From positions 1 through 64,000 of the forward strand of contig JBMNNE010000001.1 of the NCBI GenBank assembly GCA_050953805.1: a stretch of DNA of 64,000 bases, read 5' to 3'. Positions 51,290 to 61,069 of this stretch are shown piece by piece. The number at the start of each line of letters is the position of its first letter. The first letter of the stretch is position 1. The notes beneath the pieces are model-generated. The model did not search any database. It was not told the DNA's origin and saw only the letters and a list, made by a program, of their open reading frames with translations. This DNA comes from DUQW01 sp050953805 (GTDB lineage Bacteria > Bacillota_I > Bacilli_A > Acholeplasmatales > Acholeplasmataceae). The position numbers and the translations under genes are program-made.

Positions 51290-52590
51290 TTCTTAGCCTT
51301 CCTTTCTAATCTTGATTTTTTGAAATTACTTGCTATTCTTTGGAAAAATTTAGTTTGTTCGTAATTTAAAATTGAAACTTTATAAACCGGTTCAAAGAAG
51401 TATATAGTAATAATTAATAAAATAGTAAATATAATGAAACTGATTAACATTTCCCACCAATTAATCGCTTTTATAGCAAATACAAATGGAGCAACAAAAC
51501 CACTGAATGGTGGAATAAAAGAGGCCACTTTTAAAATGCTAATTCCTACTGGACCAAAACCAAATAAAAACATATTTAAATAAAACCCAACTAACATAAT
51601 AAGTGTCAATGGTCCTTGAAAGACTTGATAGTCTTCCTGGGTATTACTCATTGCCGACAAAATCCCACCGACAATTAAATAAAATAGTGAATTAACAATT
51701 GTAAATGCAACTGTAACAAGTAAAAATGAAATAAGATCTCCTTGTGAGATATCAATGAAGTTTAATATTTCTCCGGAGGATTTAGTACCAGCAATTAACG
51801 CACCGATAAAACCAAAGACAAGCATTAATACACTTTGAATAATAACGAATCCCAAACTAGCTAAAACTTTAGCGAAAAAGTGAGTTCTAGCAGGTACCGA
51901 TGAAATGATTGTTTCAATCGCTTTAGATGATTTTTCTTGAACAATATCAACCCCAACAAAGACTAAAGCTCGCACAATAATCATTAACATTGGAATTGAA
52001 ACAATTAAGTTAATAATATTCATTGAAATCATCATTTGTTCCGTAAACTCTTCATCCCCAGGAGGAAGAAATATTTGAACATCAACTAATGAAATATTAA
52101 CTTGATTTATGACAATTTTAGCTTGTTGAATAACCGATGATAAAGCGCTTTTAGCTTTATTAGAACCGGTATTATAATAAATCTGCGCTTGTAAATTATC
52201 GATGTCATCAGTATTAATAAATCTAATTAAAACATCTAAATCTGACTCTTTAAATTGAGTTACAATCGCATCCTGATTTTCATCATCTAAAACTATAGTT
52301 TTAAAAGTTAAATTAAATTTTAACTTGTCGATTGCCACTGCCTCTAATGCTTCCTCATTTAGCGAAGCTGTTAAATAGTTTTCAATTTTATTATGATTTT
52401 CTGATGTCAAATTATCATAATAAACAACGGCCGTTATTTCTTCAGTTTTTGCTTCAAAACGACTGATGATATTAGGTAAATTAATCATTAATACAATTAG
52501 TAGAAAGATAATAATATTTGAAATTAAAAAACCTTTAGTATAGACAACTTTCTTTAAATTATGGATAGTTAAAAACTTAAACTTCTTCAT
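51286..52590 (-). CDS. ABC-2 type permease (NatB-like)
   Basis: 434-residue membrane protein: one helix at about 18-40, a large extracytoplasmic loop (about 45-180), then five helices (about 190-410) with the typical VQEKSSKAIETIISSVPARTHFFAKVLA motif of ABC-2 exporters such as NatB. It pairs with the ATPase, whose gene it overlaps by 14 bases. An exporter of ions, lipids or peptides; substrate not clear. Confidence 0.9.
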   Translation of the reverse strand: MKKFKFLTIHNLKKVVYTKGFLISNIIIFLLIVLMINLPNIISRFEAKTEEITAVVYYDNLTSENHNKIENYLTASLNEEALEAVAIDKLKFNLTFKTIVLDDENQDAIVTQFKESDLDVLIRFINTDDIDNLQAQIYYNTGSNKAKSALSSVIQQAKIVINQVNISLVDVQIFLPPGDEEFTEQMMISMNIINLIVSIPMLMIIVRALVFVGVDIVQEKSSKAIETIISSVPARTHFFAKVLASLGFVIIQSVLMLVFGFIGALIAGTKSSGEILNFIDISQGDLISFLLVTVAFTIVNSLFYLIVGGILSAMSNTQEDYQVFQGPLTLIMLVGFYLNMFLFGFGPVGISILKVASFIPPFSGFVAPFVFAIKAINWWEMLISFIIFTILLIITIYFFEPVYKVSILNYEQTKFFQRIASNFKKSRLERKAKK

Positions 52591-53482
52591 GTTTCTTACC
52601 TACCGTTTCAATAAAGATATCTGATAATTTAGCTTCTTCAACATCGAATCGTCTAACTTTTTCTAAAGTTTTAATATAGTCAAAAACTAACTTTGCGACA
52701 CTTTCTTCTTCAATTTTAACTTCAATTATGTTAGCTTTTTCAACAACTTCATAAACCCCATTAATTGATTTAAGTTGATTAATATCAATACCTTCAGCAT
52801 CAATTTTAATATTCTTTTTCTTAAAATCAGTTTTAATATCTTTAATATAACCATTTAAAACTGCATTACCTTTATCTAGAACTAATACTTTCTCGCAAAA
52901 AGCCTCAACATCATCTAATTGATGTGAGGAAAAGACAATCATTGAACCGTTAGCTTTAAAATCATTAATTACATCAACAAACATTTTTGTATTGATTACA
53001 TCTAATCCACTAAATGGTTCATCTAAAACTAATAATTTTGGATTATTAATAATTGCCGTAATAAATTGGATTTTTTGTTGATTTCCTTTAGATAATTCGG
53101 TTATTTTTTTCTTTTTATAATCAGAGATTTCAAATCGGTTTAACCAATAATCTAATCTTTTATCGATCGTTTTCTCATCAAGATCTTTTAATCCTCCAAA
53201 AAATTGAACTAGTTTATCAACTGTCATTTTTTGAAGAAGAGATCGCTCTTCAATTAAATAACCAATTTCATTAACATCTTCATAACTTACGATGCGATCA
53301 AAATATTTAATTTCTCCTGCATCAGGTTGAATTAAACCCATAATCATCCGGAATATCGTTGTTTTACCGCCACCATTAGCTCCTAAAACACCAAAGATTT
53401 CACCTGGTTTTATCGTAAAACTAACATTATTTACAGCTAAAGTTTCCCCATAACTAAAACTGGCATTTTTTACTTCTAGCAT
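52577..53482 (-). CDS. ABC transporter ATPase (NatA-like)
   Basis: 301 residues. Walker A GANGGGKTT (about residue 34; a second G replaces the usual A/S), Q-loop, signature ITELSKGNQQK (about 135), Walker B LLVLDEPFSG, switch His in FSSHQLDD. The C-terminal extension of about 80 residues is as in NatA-type exporters. Forms an exporter with the following permease. It lies 14 bases after kbl. Confidence 0.93.
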   Translation of the reverse strand: MLEVKNASFSYGETLAVNNVSFTIKPGEIFGVLGANGGGKTTIFRMIMGLIQPDAGEIKYFDRIVSYEDVNEIGYLIEERSLLQKMTVDKLVQFFGGLKDLDEKTIDKRLDYWLNRFEISDYKKKKITELSKGNQQKIQFITAIINNPKLLVLDEPFSGLDVINTKMFVDVINDFKANGSMIVFSSHQLDDVEAFCEKVLVLDKGNAVLNGYIKDIKTDFKKKNIKIDAEGIDINQLKSINGVYEVVEKANIIEVKIEEESVAKLVFDYIKTLEKVRRFDVEEAKLSDIFIETVGKKHEEV

Positions 53483-53496
53483 GACAGTCTCCTCTT

Positions 53497-54672
53497 TTAT
53501 ATAATTTCCAGTTCTTTTGATAACTGATAAATTTCATTAATAGCAAAATCTAAATCTTCTTTAGTATGTTCACTTGATAACATCATTCGAATTCGCGCTG
53601 TTCCAATCGGAACAGTTGGAAAAACAATTCCTGATGTATAGACACCGCGCTCTAATAACTTTTTAGCAAATATCATTGTTTTTGCTTCATCATAAATCAT
53701 TAACGGAGTAATTGGAGTTTTAGTATTTCCAATTTTAAATCCTAAATCTTTTAATTTTGATTGGAAATATCTCGTGTTTTCCCAAAGTTTTTTAGTATAT
53801 TCATCGCTTTCTTCTAACATATTAATCGCTTCAATTGCTGCGCTAGCCGCTGCAGGCATCATTGATGTTGAAAATAATAATGGACGACCACGATGCAATA
53901 AATAATCACGCATCTCTTTTGAACCACAAACATAGGCGCCAACGACCCCAATTGCTTTCGATAAGGTTCCCATAATATAGTCAACTTGTCCGTGTAGGTT
54001 AAAGTGGTCGACAGTACCTCTGCCGTTTTCTCCTAAAACACCAGAACCATGAGCATCATCAACATAAACCTTAGCATCATACTTTTTAGCAAGTTTAACA
54101 ATTCCTGGAAGATTAGCAATATCTCCATCCATTGAAAAAACACCATCAGTAATAATTAACACTTCATTATATTGTTCTCTTTTTTCTTTTAAAATTGCTT
54201 CTAAAGCGTCCATATCACTATGTGAGAAGACAGCACGATCAGCTCTTGATAATCTAACACCATCGATAATTGATGCATGATTTAACTCATCAGAAATAAT
54301 CAAATCTCCTTTATCAGTAATCGCTTGAATAACTCCAAGATTAGCTAAAAATCCTGATTGAAAGACTAAAGCCGCTTCTTCACGTTTAAATTTAGCTAAT
54401 CTCTCATCTAACTCTTCATGGATTTGCATATTTCCACTAATAGTTCTAACGGCTCCAGATCCAACTTCGTACTTGTCGATCCCATCTTTAGCCGCTTTTT
54501 TCAATCTTTCATGATTGGCAAATCCTAAATAGTTATTGCTACAAAGATTAACTACTCTTTTACCATTTAAAGTGATTATAGCTTCGTTTGGGGTCGAACT
54601 AACTGATAGCTTACGATAAACTCCATCGCGCTTTAATTCGTCTATTTTTACCTTGATACTATCTTTTTTCAT
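53497..54672 (-). CDS. kbl: Glycine C-acetyltransferase (2-amino-3-ketobutyrate CoA ligase)
   Basis: PLP enzyme that splits 2-amino-3-ketobutyrate with CoA to glycine and acetyl-CoA. NNYLGFANH, RTISGNMQIHEELDERLA, VDDAHGSGVLGENGRG, GTLSKAIGVVGAYV with the PLP Lys near 237, and GRPLLFSTSMMP. 391 residues. It overlaps tdh by 4 bases, which fixes its role in threonine breakdown and separates it from the AOS paralogue at 25396-26589. Confidence 0.93.
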   Translation of the reverse strand: MKKDSIKVKIDELKRDGVYRKLSVSSTPNEAIITLNGKRVVNLCSNNYLGFANHERLKKAAKDGIDKYEVGSGAVRTISGNMQIHEELDERLAKFKREEAALVFQSGFLANLGVIQAITDKGDLIISDELNHASIIDGVRLSRADRAVFSHSDMDALEAILKEKREQYNEVLIITDGVFSMDGDIANLPGIVKLAKKYDAKVYVDDAHGSGVLGENGRGTVDHFNLHGQVDYIMGTLSKAIGVVGAYVCGSKEMRDYLLHRGRPLLFSTSMMPAAASAAIEAINMLEESDEYTKKLWENTRYFQSKLKDLGFKIGNTKTPITPLMIYDEAKTMIFAKKLLERGVYTSGIVFPTVPIGTARIRMMLSSEHTKEDLDFAINEIYQLSKELEII

Positions 54673-55700
54673 AATTTTAAAACAACCTTTCCTGATTTAC
54701 CTTCGTTCATTACTTTAGTTCCCTTTTCAAATTCATCAAATGGGAAAACATGAGTGACAAACTTATCAAATTGTAGTTTTTTTGATTTTAATAGTTCATC
54801 AATTTGATTCCATGTTTGTGGGAGTAATCTTCCAGTTACTCCGTAAATATGTAGTCCTTTGAAAACTATCTTATTAAAATCAACATATAGTTTATCAGTA
54901 AACACACCCAATATTGAAACGCCACCACCGGGCTTTACATAATCAAAGGCTTCTTCAACTGCCCCTTTATTACCAGAAAAATCAACCACAACATCAACAC
55001 CTTTATTATTGGTATGTTTTTTAATAATTTCTAATGTGTTTTCTTGGGTTGGATTAATGACTAAATTAGCCCCAATTTCTTTAGCTAAATTAATCCGATA
55101 CGGATTAATTTCGGTCGCAAAAACGCGTTTAGCACCACTCGCTATAGCAACATCTATCCCCATTAAACCTAATGGACCACAGCCAAGAATTAAGACATCT
55201 TTATTTTTAACATCGAAATGTCTTACCGCATGAACCGCATTACCTAATGGTTCTAAAACTGATAAATATAATGGATCTAAGTTTGATGTATCAATATATA
55301 AGTTTTCTTCTGGCATTTTGATATATTCAGCAAAACAACCATCACGATCAACGCCAATGACTTTAGTCTCTTCACAAATATGTCCCTTCCCAGCTAAACA
55401 AAACTCACACTTGCCACAAACGACATGTGATTCACTTGAAACAATATCTCCAACTTTAACTTTAGTAACTCTATTACCTATTTTTACCACTTCCCCACTA
55501 AATTCATGTCCAACCGTTAGTGGTGGTTTAATGCGATTTTGACTCCAAGCATCCCAATTATAAATATGCATATCAGTCCCACAAATCGAAACTGAAATCA
55601 CTTTAATTAAAACTTCATTTGGCAATAAATCTCTCGGTATCGGTTTAGTACCAATGGTAAATCCTTTAGCTTTTTCGGTTTTTAAAATTACTTTCATCAT
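54669..55700 (-). CDS. tdh: L-threonine 3-dehydrogenase
   Basis: Zinc-dependent medium-chain dehydrogenase giving 2-amino-3-ketobutyrate, the substrate of Kbl. Catalytic zinc ligands in SICGTDMHIYNWD and GHEFSGEV; structural zinc Cys in CGKCEFCLAGKGHIC; NAD fold ILGCGPLGLMG. The frame extends to a TTG at 55718, but the GGAGGA ribosome site lies there, so ATG 55700 is used. First gene of the operon tdh-kbl-ABC exporter-mrp-hydrolase. Confidence 0.93.
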   Translation of the reverse strand: MMKVILKTEKAKGFTIGTKPIPRDLLPNEVLIKVISVSICGTDMHIYNWDAWSQNRIKPPLTVGHEFSGEVVKIGNRVTKVKVGDIVSSESHVVCGKCEFCLAGKGHICEETKVIGVDRDGCFAEYIKMPEENLYIDTSNLDPLYLSVLEPLGNAVHAVRHFDVKNKDVLILGCGPLGLMGIDVAIASGAKRVFATEINPYRINLAKEIGANLVINPTQENTLEIIKKHTNNKGVDVVVDFSGNKGAVEEAFDYVKPGGGVSILGVFTDKLYVDFNKIVFKGLHIYGVTGRLLPQTWNQIDELLKSKKLQFDKFVTHVFPFDEFEKGTKVMNEGKSGKVVLKL

Positions 55701-55722
55701 ATTATCAGATTCCTCCAATATA

Positions 55723-55753
55723 ATTATAACACCTTAATTATATATAATTAAGC
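55723..55753 (-). promoter_or_regulatory. tdh promoter and inverted repeat
   Basis: Extended -10 TGTTATAAT (55731-55723). Just upstream, arms CTTAATTA / TAATTAAG (55733-55753) with a 5-base centre form an AT-only inverted repeat, perhaps an operator. Confidence 0.5.
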
Positions 55754-55760
55754 AAAAGAA

Positions 55761-55790
55761 AAGAATGTCTTAAAAAATAGACATTCTTTC
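55761..55790 (-). terminator. Terminator of the nucleoside transporter operon
   Basis: Stem AAAGAATGTC / GACATTCTTT with a 10-base loop, then TTCTTTTGC on minus. Confidence 0.8.
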
Positions 55791-55810
55791 AACTTTATCT
55801 TGATATAATT

Positions 55811-56836
55811 TTACATTCCTTTAGCATCAAAAGGGATACCAGAAGCTTTTGGAGCTCTTGAAGATTTTGATGAAATTGATAAAGCAATTAGCGTAATTAT
55901 ATAAGGCATTAAATTAAATAGCATACCAAATGGAATGTTTTTATAGTTTTCCATTAAATTACTTATAAATGGAATCCCAAAATAAGTTACTGACAATGTT
56001 TTGAAAATTCCAAAGAAGATCGCTGCCAGTAAAATTTTAAATGGTTTCCACTGACCAAAAATCAATACCGCTAGTGCCAAAAACCCATATCCGGTAACTG
56101 TACCATGGAAACTTACTGATGTTGGAATAATATAAATTAATCCCCCTAAACCAGCTAATGCGCCAGAGATTAAAACTCCAGCCCAGCGATAACGATAAAC
56201 ATTAACTCCAACTGATTGAGCGGCATGTGGATGTTCACCACAAGCTGATAATCTTAAACCAAATCTAGTTCGATTAATGATAAATGAAGAAACAATAAAG
56301 ATAATTACTGCTAAGTAGATGAAAATATATCCATCACGTAAGAAAACATTGTTAAGTCCGTTAACGATCTTATATTCTATAGAGCCAGGCGCTAAGTTAG
56401 GAAATAAATCTTTTAAATAATTAACTCTTAATTTAAAAGGACTATTATTGAATTTAATATGACTCACGCCTTCTTTAGTTAAAGTTCTAGCTAAGAAAAT
56501 TGCTAATGCTGCCGCTAAAATGTTTAAAGCAACTCCACCAATGGTTTGGTTAGCTTTCATATTAATGGCTAGAAAACCAAGAAGCGAAGCAAATAACATT
56601 CCCGCTACAATAGAAATAACCATCGCAATTGATAGCAGTAGTAATGGTACATTGGCCAAATAACCATGTTCTTGCATTATCGAAATAAAATAAATTCCGG
56701 CAAATGCCCCGATAACCATAATACCTTCAAGGGCAATATTAACGGTACCACTCTTTTCAGAAAACATTCCGGCTAATGCCACAATTAATAGAGGTACGAT
56801 AAAGTAAAATGATTGTGATAATAGAAATTGAATCAT
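55811..56836 (-). CDS. nupQ: Nucleoside ABC transporter permease (NupQ-like)
   Basis: 341 residues, about nine membrane segments, BPD_transp_2 family. Signature AGMFSEKSGTVNIALEGIMVIGAFAG near the N-terminus and ACGEHPHAAQSVGVNVYRYRW (about 205). Second permease of a Bmp/Nup importer. Overlaps nupP by 4 bases. Confidence 0.92.
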   Translation of the reverse strand: MIQFLLSQSFYFIVPLLIVALAGMFSEKSGTVNIALEGIMVIGAFAGIYFISIMQEHGYLANVPLLLLSIAMVISIVAGMLFASLLGFLAINMKANQTIGGVALNILAAALAIFLARTLTKEGVSHIKFNNSPFKLRVNYLKDLFPNLAPGSIEYKIVNGLNNVFLRDGYIFIYLAVIIFIVSSFIINRTRFGLRLSACGEHPHAAQSVGVNVYRYRWAGVLISGALAGLGGLIYIIPTSVSFHGTVTGYGFLALAVLIFGQWKPFKILLAAIFFGIFKTLSVTYFGIPFISNLMENYKNIPFGMLFNLMPYIITLIALSISSKSSRAPKASGIPFDAKGM

Positions 56837-58077
56837 TTCATCTCACCTCCTAGTTCTAGTGTTTCCACCCGATCTAATTCGATTGGTTCAGGTTCAACAA
56901 CTTCTTCTAAAGTTTCTTTTTTGTTTTTCTTTCTCTTTTTAGTCTTACGTGGTGCTTTTGGATCTTTCTTTTTGCGTTTAAATATTTTAGTAATCGAACG
57001 ACCAATAATTAAAGCAAACGCACTGAAGTACAAAATAACACCAACAATAACGTTGACGATTTCTGGTTTAAACCCTAGATTTTGCATGTAGTCGCCACCA
57101 ATTTGAATATATTGAATAAAGAGAGCCGAAATAAAAATACCAATTGGATTACTATTGGCTAATAGTGCAATAGGAATTCCATCAAATCCTTGTGGTAAAA
57201 TTTCGTTAACTACAGCATAATTATTTCCTAAATTACCACGACTTGGAGCTAAAATAAATAATGCTCCACCTAATCCAGCAAATAATCCTGAAATTGCCAT
57301 TGATAAAACAATGCTCTTCTTTTCGTTAATTCCAGCATATCTAGATGCATGACGGTTTGAACCAACTGCAATTAATTCTTTACCGAATACTGTCCTTTTT
57401 AACACAAAATAAGTAATAATTACTACAACAATTGCAATAATTATTCCCACATCTAATCCAGTATGAGGGAAAATTTTATCCAATCCCACCAATGGATTTC
57501 TTGCGTTAGCCGGAATTGGTTTACTTCTATTAGTTGATTGATCAACAATTTGACTAAATAAGTAGTTAGTTAAAATTCCATTAATTAAATAAACTGCAAC
57601 GTGGTTTAACATGATACATGTAATAACCTCGTGAACATTTAAGAGTGCTTTTAAAATTCCAGGAATTGAACCCCAGATAGCTCCCGCAACCGCACCAGCT
57701 AAAACTGCTAATGGCCATTGCATAACGCCAAGAGTACCACCTAAAAAGGCAACAATCATCGCCACAAATATTCCCATCATATATTGGCCACTAGCACCAA
57801 TATTAAACATACCTGTTTTAAAGGCAAATCCAACTGCTAGACCGGTAAAAATATATGGAGTGGCTTTATATAATAATTGACCAACTGCCCTTTCTGGTCC
57901 TGCTGCTGTATTAAATGGACCAATAAACATTGTAGTAAGTCCATAAACGGCGTTAGCCGGTTTAGCAATCAACATAATGATAAATCCAACTAACAAACCT
58001 AGTAAAATCGCTAATAATGATGAAGAGATGGTTTTAACTGCTGGTTTACTAAATATAGATTCTCGTTTAGGTTTCAT
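56833..58077 (-). CDS. nupP: Nucleoside ABC transporter permease (NupP-like)
   Basis: 414 residues, BPD_transp_2 family. TFKTGMFNIGASGQYMMG-like AFKTGMFNIGASGQYMMG (about 88) and AVGSNRHASRYAGINEKKS (about 245) are typical. After the last helix comes a highly basic tail (KRKKKDPKAPRKTKKRKKNKKE) then an acidic end, longer than usual; it may bind the membrane or nucleic acid. Overlaps nupO by 4 bases. Confidence 0.92.
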   Translation of the reverse strand: MKPKRESIFSKPAVKTISSSLLAILLGLLVGFIIMLIAKPANAVYGLTTMFIGPFNTAAGPERAVGQLLYKATPYIFTGLAVGFAFKTGMFNIGASGQYMMGIFVAMIVAFLGGTLGVMQWPLAVLAGAVAGAIWGSIPGILKALLNVHEVITCIMLNHVAVYLINGILTNYLFSQIVDQSTNRSKPIPANARNPLVGLDKIFPHTGLDVGIIIAIVVVIITYFVLKRTVFGKELIAVGSNRHASRYAGINEKKSIVLSMAISGLFAGLGGALFILAPSRGNLGNNYAVVNEILPQGFDGIPIALLANSNPIGIFISALFIQYIQIGGDYMQNLGFKPEIVNVIVGVILYFSAFALIIGRSITKIFKRKKKDPKAPRKTKKRKKNKKETLEEVVEPEPIELDRVETLELGGEMK

Positions 58078-59756
58078 CTTCTATCACCATGATTCCTTTC
58101 TGCTTGTCGAGCATATAACATCGTATAGCTTGGATAATCAGATTTTTTGAAACGTCTAGTCTTTGGTTTTTTCGCTTTTCTTATCTTTCTGCGTTCAATA
58201 AAGACGACTTTGTCATATTCTTTATCAGCCAATGATTCGTCGCGTTTAACACCAGCCATATATAATCCGAGTTCTTCAATGGTAATTTCATCAGGTTTAA
58301 AATCACCAACGATTTTTCCTTCATACATGACTAAAATACGGTCACTAATGCTCATGACTTCGTCTAATTCAAATGAGACTAACAAGACAGCTCGACCTTG
58401 GTCTCTTTCAGCTAAAATTTGTTTGTGAGCAAATTCAACTGCTCCAACATCCAGACCTCTTACCGTTTGGACTGACAATAATAAATCTGCTTCGCGATCA
58501 ATTTCTCGAGCAATAATCGTTTTTTGTTGATTTCCACCAGACATTGAACCAGATAAAGTTTTAATTCCTTGACCGCTTCTAATATCAAATTTTTCGACTA
58601 AACGCTGAGCATCTTTATTAATTGCTTTTTCTTTAACCAAACCTCGTTTTTGGTATGGTCTCAAATGATATTTCTTTAAGTTAAGGTTATGAGCTAATGT
58701 ATCGTTTAAAATTAACCCATATAATTGTCTATCTTCAGGAATATGACCTAATCCATGATCATTTCTAAAACGAATTGATTTTCTAGTAATATTAACCCCT
58801 TTTAGATAAATGCGACCACTCCTTGGTTTCATTAAACCTGCAATCGCATAAGCCAATTCACTTTGACCATTGCCGTCAACACCAGCAATAGCAACAATTT
58901 CTCCACCTTTAACATCAAAACTAACATGATCAACAACATTCTTTTTAGTAAATGGTGAAACAACCACTAAATTTCTAACTGCTAAAATATTTTCTTTCAG
59001 TTCTTGTGGGTTTTTCTCGAGTGTAAATTGAACATCACGACCAACCATCATTTTAGATAATTCTTCTTTTGTTGCTGATTCTACATCTAATGTACCAACT
59101 AATTTACCTTGTTTTAACACGGTAACACGATCACAAACCGCCATAATTTCATCAAGTTTATGAGTGATAAAGATAATTGACTTACCTTCTTTTGCTAAAT
59201 TTTTCATTGTGATCATTAGTTGATCAATTTCTTGAGGAGTTAATACCGCAGTTGGCTCGTCAAAGATCAATATCTCATTGTCACGATAAAGCATTTTTAA
59301 AATTTCAGTTCGTTGTTGCATTCCTACAGTCACGTTAGCGACTTTAGCTTTTAAGTTAACTTGTAGTTCATAACGTTCACTTAATTCTTTTAATTCTTTA
59401 TATGCTTTTCTCCGTTTTAATACTCCTCTTTTGTTTGGCTCAACTCCTAAAATGATATTATCTAAGATCGTAAAAACATCAACTAATTTAAAATGTTGAT
59501 GTACCATTCCGATTCCATATTTATTAGCATCATTAGGACTATGAATATTAATTGGCTCACCATTTAGTAAAATTTCACCTTCGTCTTGTTGATAAAGCCC
59601 AAAAAGAACACTCATCAGTGTCGATTTGCCAGCACCATTTTCACCTAAAAGGGCGTGGATTTCACCTCTGCGCAGATTAAATGTTATATTATCATTTGCA
59701 ATAATACCAGGGAAACGTTTGGTTATGTTTTTCATTTCAATAATATTTTCTGTCAT
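58074..59756 (-). CDS. nupO: Nucleoside ABC transporter ATPase (NupO-like), two ATPase domains
   Basis: 560 residues from ATG 59756 (behind GCGAGG; eight upstream codons in the frame are ignored). Domain 1: Walker A GENGAGKST, signature NVTVGMQQRTE, Walker B ILIFDEPTAVLTP. Domain 2: GVDGNGQSE in place of a standard Walker A, signature GSMSGGNQQK, and a degenerate Walker B (LLLSVQTVRGLDVG). This pairing is normal for sugar and nucleoside importers. A basic tail (KKPKTRRFKKSDY) is added. Confidence 0.93.
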   Translation of the reverse strand: MTENIIEMKNITKRFPGIIANDNITFNLRRGEIHALLGENGAGKSTLMSVLFGLYQQDEGEILLNGEPINIHSPNDANKYGIGMVHQHFKLVDVFTILDNIILGVEPNKRGVLKRRKAYKELKELSERYELQVNLKAKVANVTVGMQQRTEILKMLYRDNEILIFDEPTAVLTPQEIDQLMITMKNLAKEGKSIIFITHKLDEIMAVCDRVTVLKQGKLVGTLDVESATKEELSKMMVGRDVQFTLEKNPQELKENILAVRNLVVVSPFTKKNVVDHVSFDVKGGEIVAIAGVDGNGQSELAYAIAGLMKPRSGRIYLKGVNITRKSIRFRNDHGLGHIPEDRQLYGLILNDTLAHNLNLKKYHLRPYQKRGLVKEKAINKDAQRLVEKFDIRSGQGIKTLSGSMSGGNQQKTIIAREIDREADLLLSVQTVRGLDVGAVEFAHKQILAERDQGRAVLLVSFELDEVMSISDRILVMYEGKIVGDFKPDEITIEELGLYMAGVKRDESLADKEYDKVVFIERRKIRKAKKPKTRRFKKSDYPSYTMLYARQAERNHGDRR

Positions 59757-59778
59757 AATAACCTCGCTTATAATACAC

Positions 59779-59812
59779 ACAAAGGATAAGAAGCCAAGTT
59801 CTTACCCTTTGT
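59779..59812 (-). promoter_or_regulatory. Intercistronic hairpin between the binding protein and ATPase genes
   Basis: 14-bp stem (ACAAAGGGTAAGAA / TTCTTATCCTTTGT on minus, one G-U pair), 6-base loop. No U tract on minus. Likely protects the upstream bmp message and lowers downstream expression, a common layout in binding-protein operons. Confidence 0.6.
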
Positions 59813-59846
59813 ATATTTTTTTTACAATTTAATAGTGATTATTTTC

Positions 59847-60971
59847 TTATCCAGCAAATGGTACAACTCTAACTTTTACTTCTTTAGTTTCGAATAGTTT
59901 TGCGGCGTTACCATCATCACCAAATTCACCAATTGTGGTACTAACTTTGACATCTCCTTTAACGATTTTGTTGTAAATAGCATTATATTGAGATTTCTTA
60001 AATTTAGTGAATCTAGATGTTTCCATTGGTAAACCAACACCATCTCTAGTTACGTCAAGAATAACTGATTTTCCAGCAAAATCATCTTCCCAAGTTAATT
60101 TTTCTTTAGAAACTCCAAAGATAGCTTCAAGAGCTTGTTGGACAGAAACCGCTAATTCTTTAGTTGATGAAGTAATAACTGTTTCAGAGTCACCACTTTG
60201 GTCAACGTCAACACCGATAACCCATTTACCACCAGCTGCTTTAGCTGCTGCCATAACTGATTGTCCTACTGCTCCACCACAAGCAAAGATAATTTCAACA
60301 CCATTTTGATATAATGTTGCTGCTGCTGCTTGAACTTCAGGGCTAGCTTTAAAGTCACCAGTATATAGATAATCAACAGTAATTGCACCTTCTGCTAATC
60401 CTTCTTCTTTAGCGGCATATGCTGCACCTTGAACGAAACCATGACCAAATCTTTGAACAGCTGGAACTGCCATACCACCCATAAATCCTAATTTACGGAA
60501 GCCTTCTTTAACTGCTGCATAGCCAGCTAAGAACCCAGTTTGTTCTTCGGCATAGAACACAGAATAAACGTTCTTTTCAAGTGTTCCGCCTTCGGCATTA
60601 GCCGGACTTCCATCAAGAATGATAAATTTAACATTAGGATACATTGTTTGAACAACGTTGATAGGTCCTTCAAACAGGAATCCAGGAGTAACAATAATTG
60701 TAGCACCATTAGCAATTGCTTGCTCAATTGCTGCAATGTAAGCTTCGTTAGTTGCTTCTCTTGGTTTCAAATAAGCATATTCAACTTTATATTTGTCACC
60801 AAATGCTTTTACTCCATCGTATGAACCTTGGTTAAATGATTTATCGTCAATATCTCCTTTGTCGGTAATTAAAACGATTTTTTGACCTTCACTGTCAACC
60901 TTTGGTACACATGCTGTCATCGCAACTGCTGCAACAGCCACTAATAGAATCGCCATAATTCTTTTAAACAT
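59847..60971 (-). CDS. nupN: BMP-family nucleoside-binding lipoprotein
   Basis: Substrate-binding lipoprotein of the importer, related to B. subtilis NupN and spirochaete BmpA/PnrA. Signal MFKRIMAILLVAVAAVAM with lipobox MTAC (Cys21). Mature domain with ITDKGDIDDKSFNQGSYDG (about residue 35), VKFIILDG and FAGYAAVKEGFRKLGFMGG-like LAGYAAV...KLGFMGGMAVP. 374 residues. Probably takes up purine nucleosides. First gene of the operon, strong SD AAAGGAGG. Confidence 0.93.
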   Translation of the reverse strand: MFKRIMAILLVAVAAVAMTACVPKVDSEGQKIVLITDKGDIDDKSFNQGSYDGVKAFGDKYKVEYAYLKPREATNEAYIAAIEQAIANGATIIVTPGFLFEGPINVVQTMYPNVKFIILDGSPANAEGGTLEKNVYSVFYAEEQTGFLAGYAAVKEGFRKLGFMGGMAVPAVQRFGHGFVQGAAYAAKEEGLAEGAITVDYLYTGDFKASPEVQAAAATLYQNGVEIIFACGGAVGQSVMAAAKAAGGKWVIGVDVDQSGDSETVITSSTKELAVSVQQALEAIFGVSKEKLTWEDDFAGKSVILDVTRDGVGLPMETSRFTKFKKSQYNAIYNKIVKGDVKVSTTIGEFGDDGNAAKLFETKEVKVRVVPFAG

Positions 60972-61014
60972 TATATAATTTCCTCCTTTTTATAATATTA
61001 TATACGTTACCACT

Positions 61015-61043
61015 ATTATATATGAAAACGCTTCGTTATGCAA
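61015..61043 (-). promoter_or_regulatory. Promoter of the nucleoside transporter operon with cre-like box
   Basis: -35 TTGCAT (61043-61038), 17-base spacer, -10 TATAAT (61020-61015). The spacer holds TAACGAAGCGTTTTCATA (61038-61021), which fits the 18-base cre consensus except for the first TG. CcpA could block this promoter. Confidence 0.6.
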
Positions 61044-61069
61044 CCGGTTTTACGAATTTTTTGAAATTT

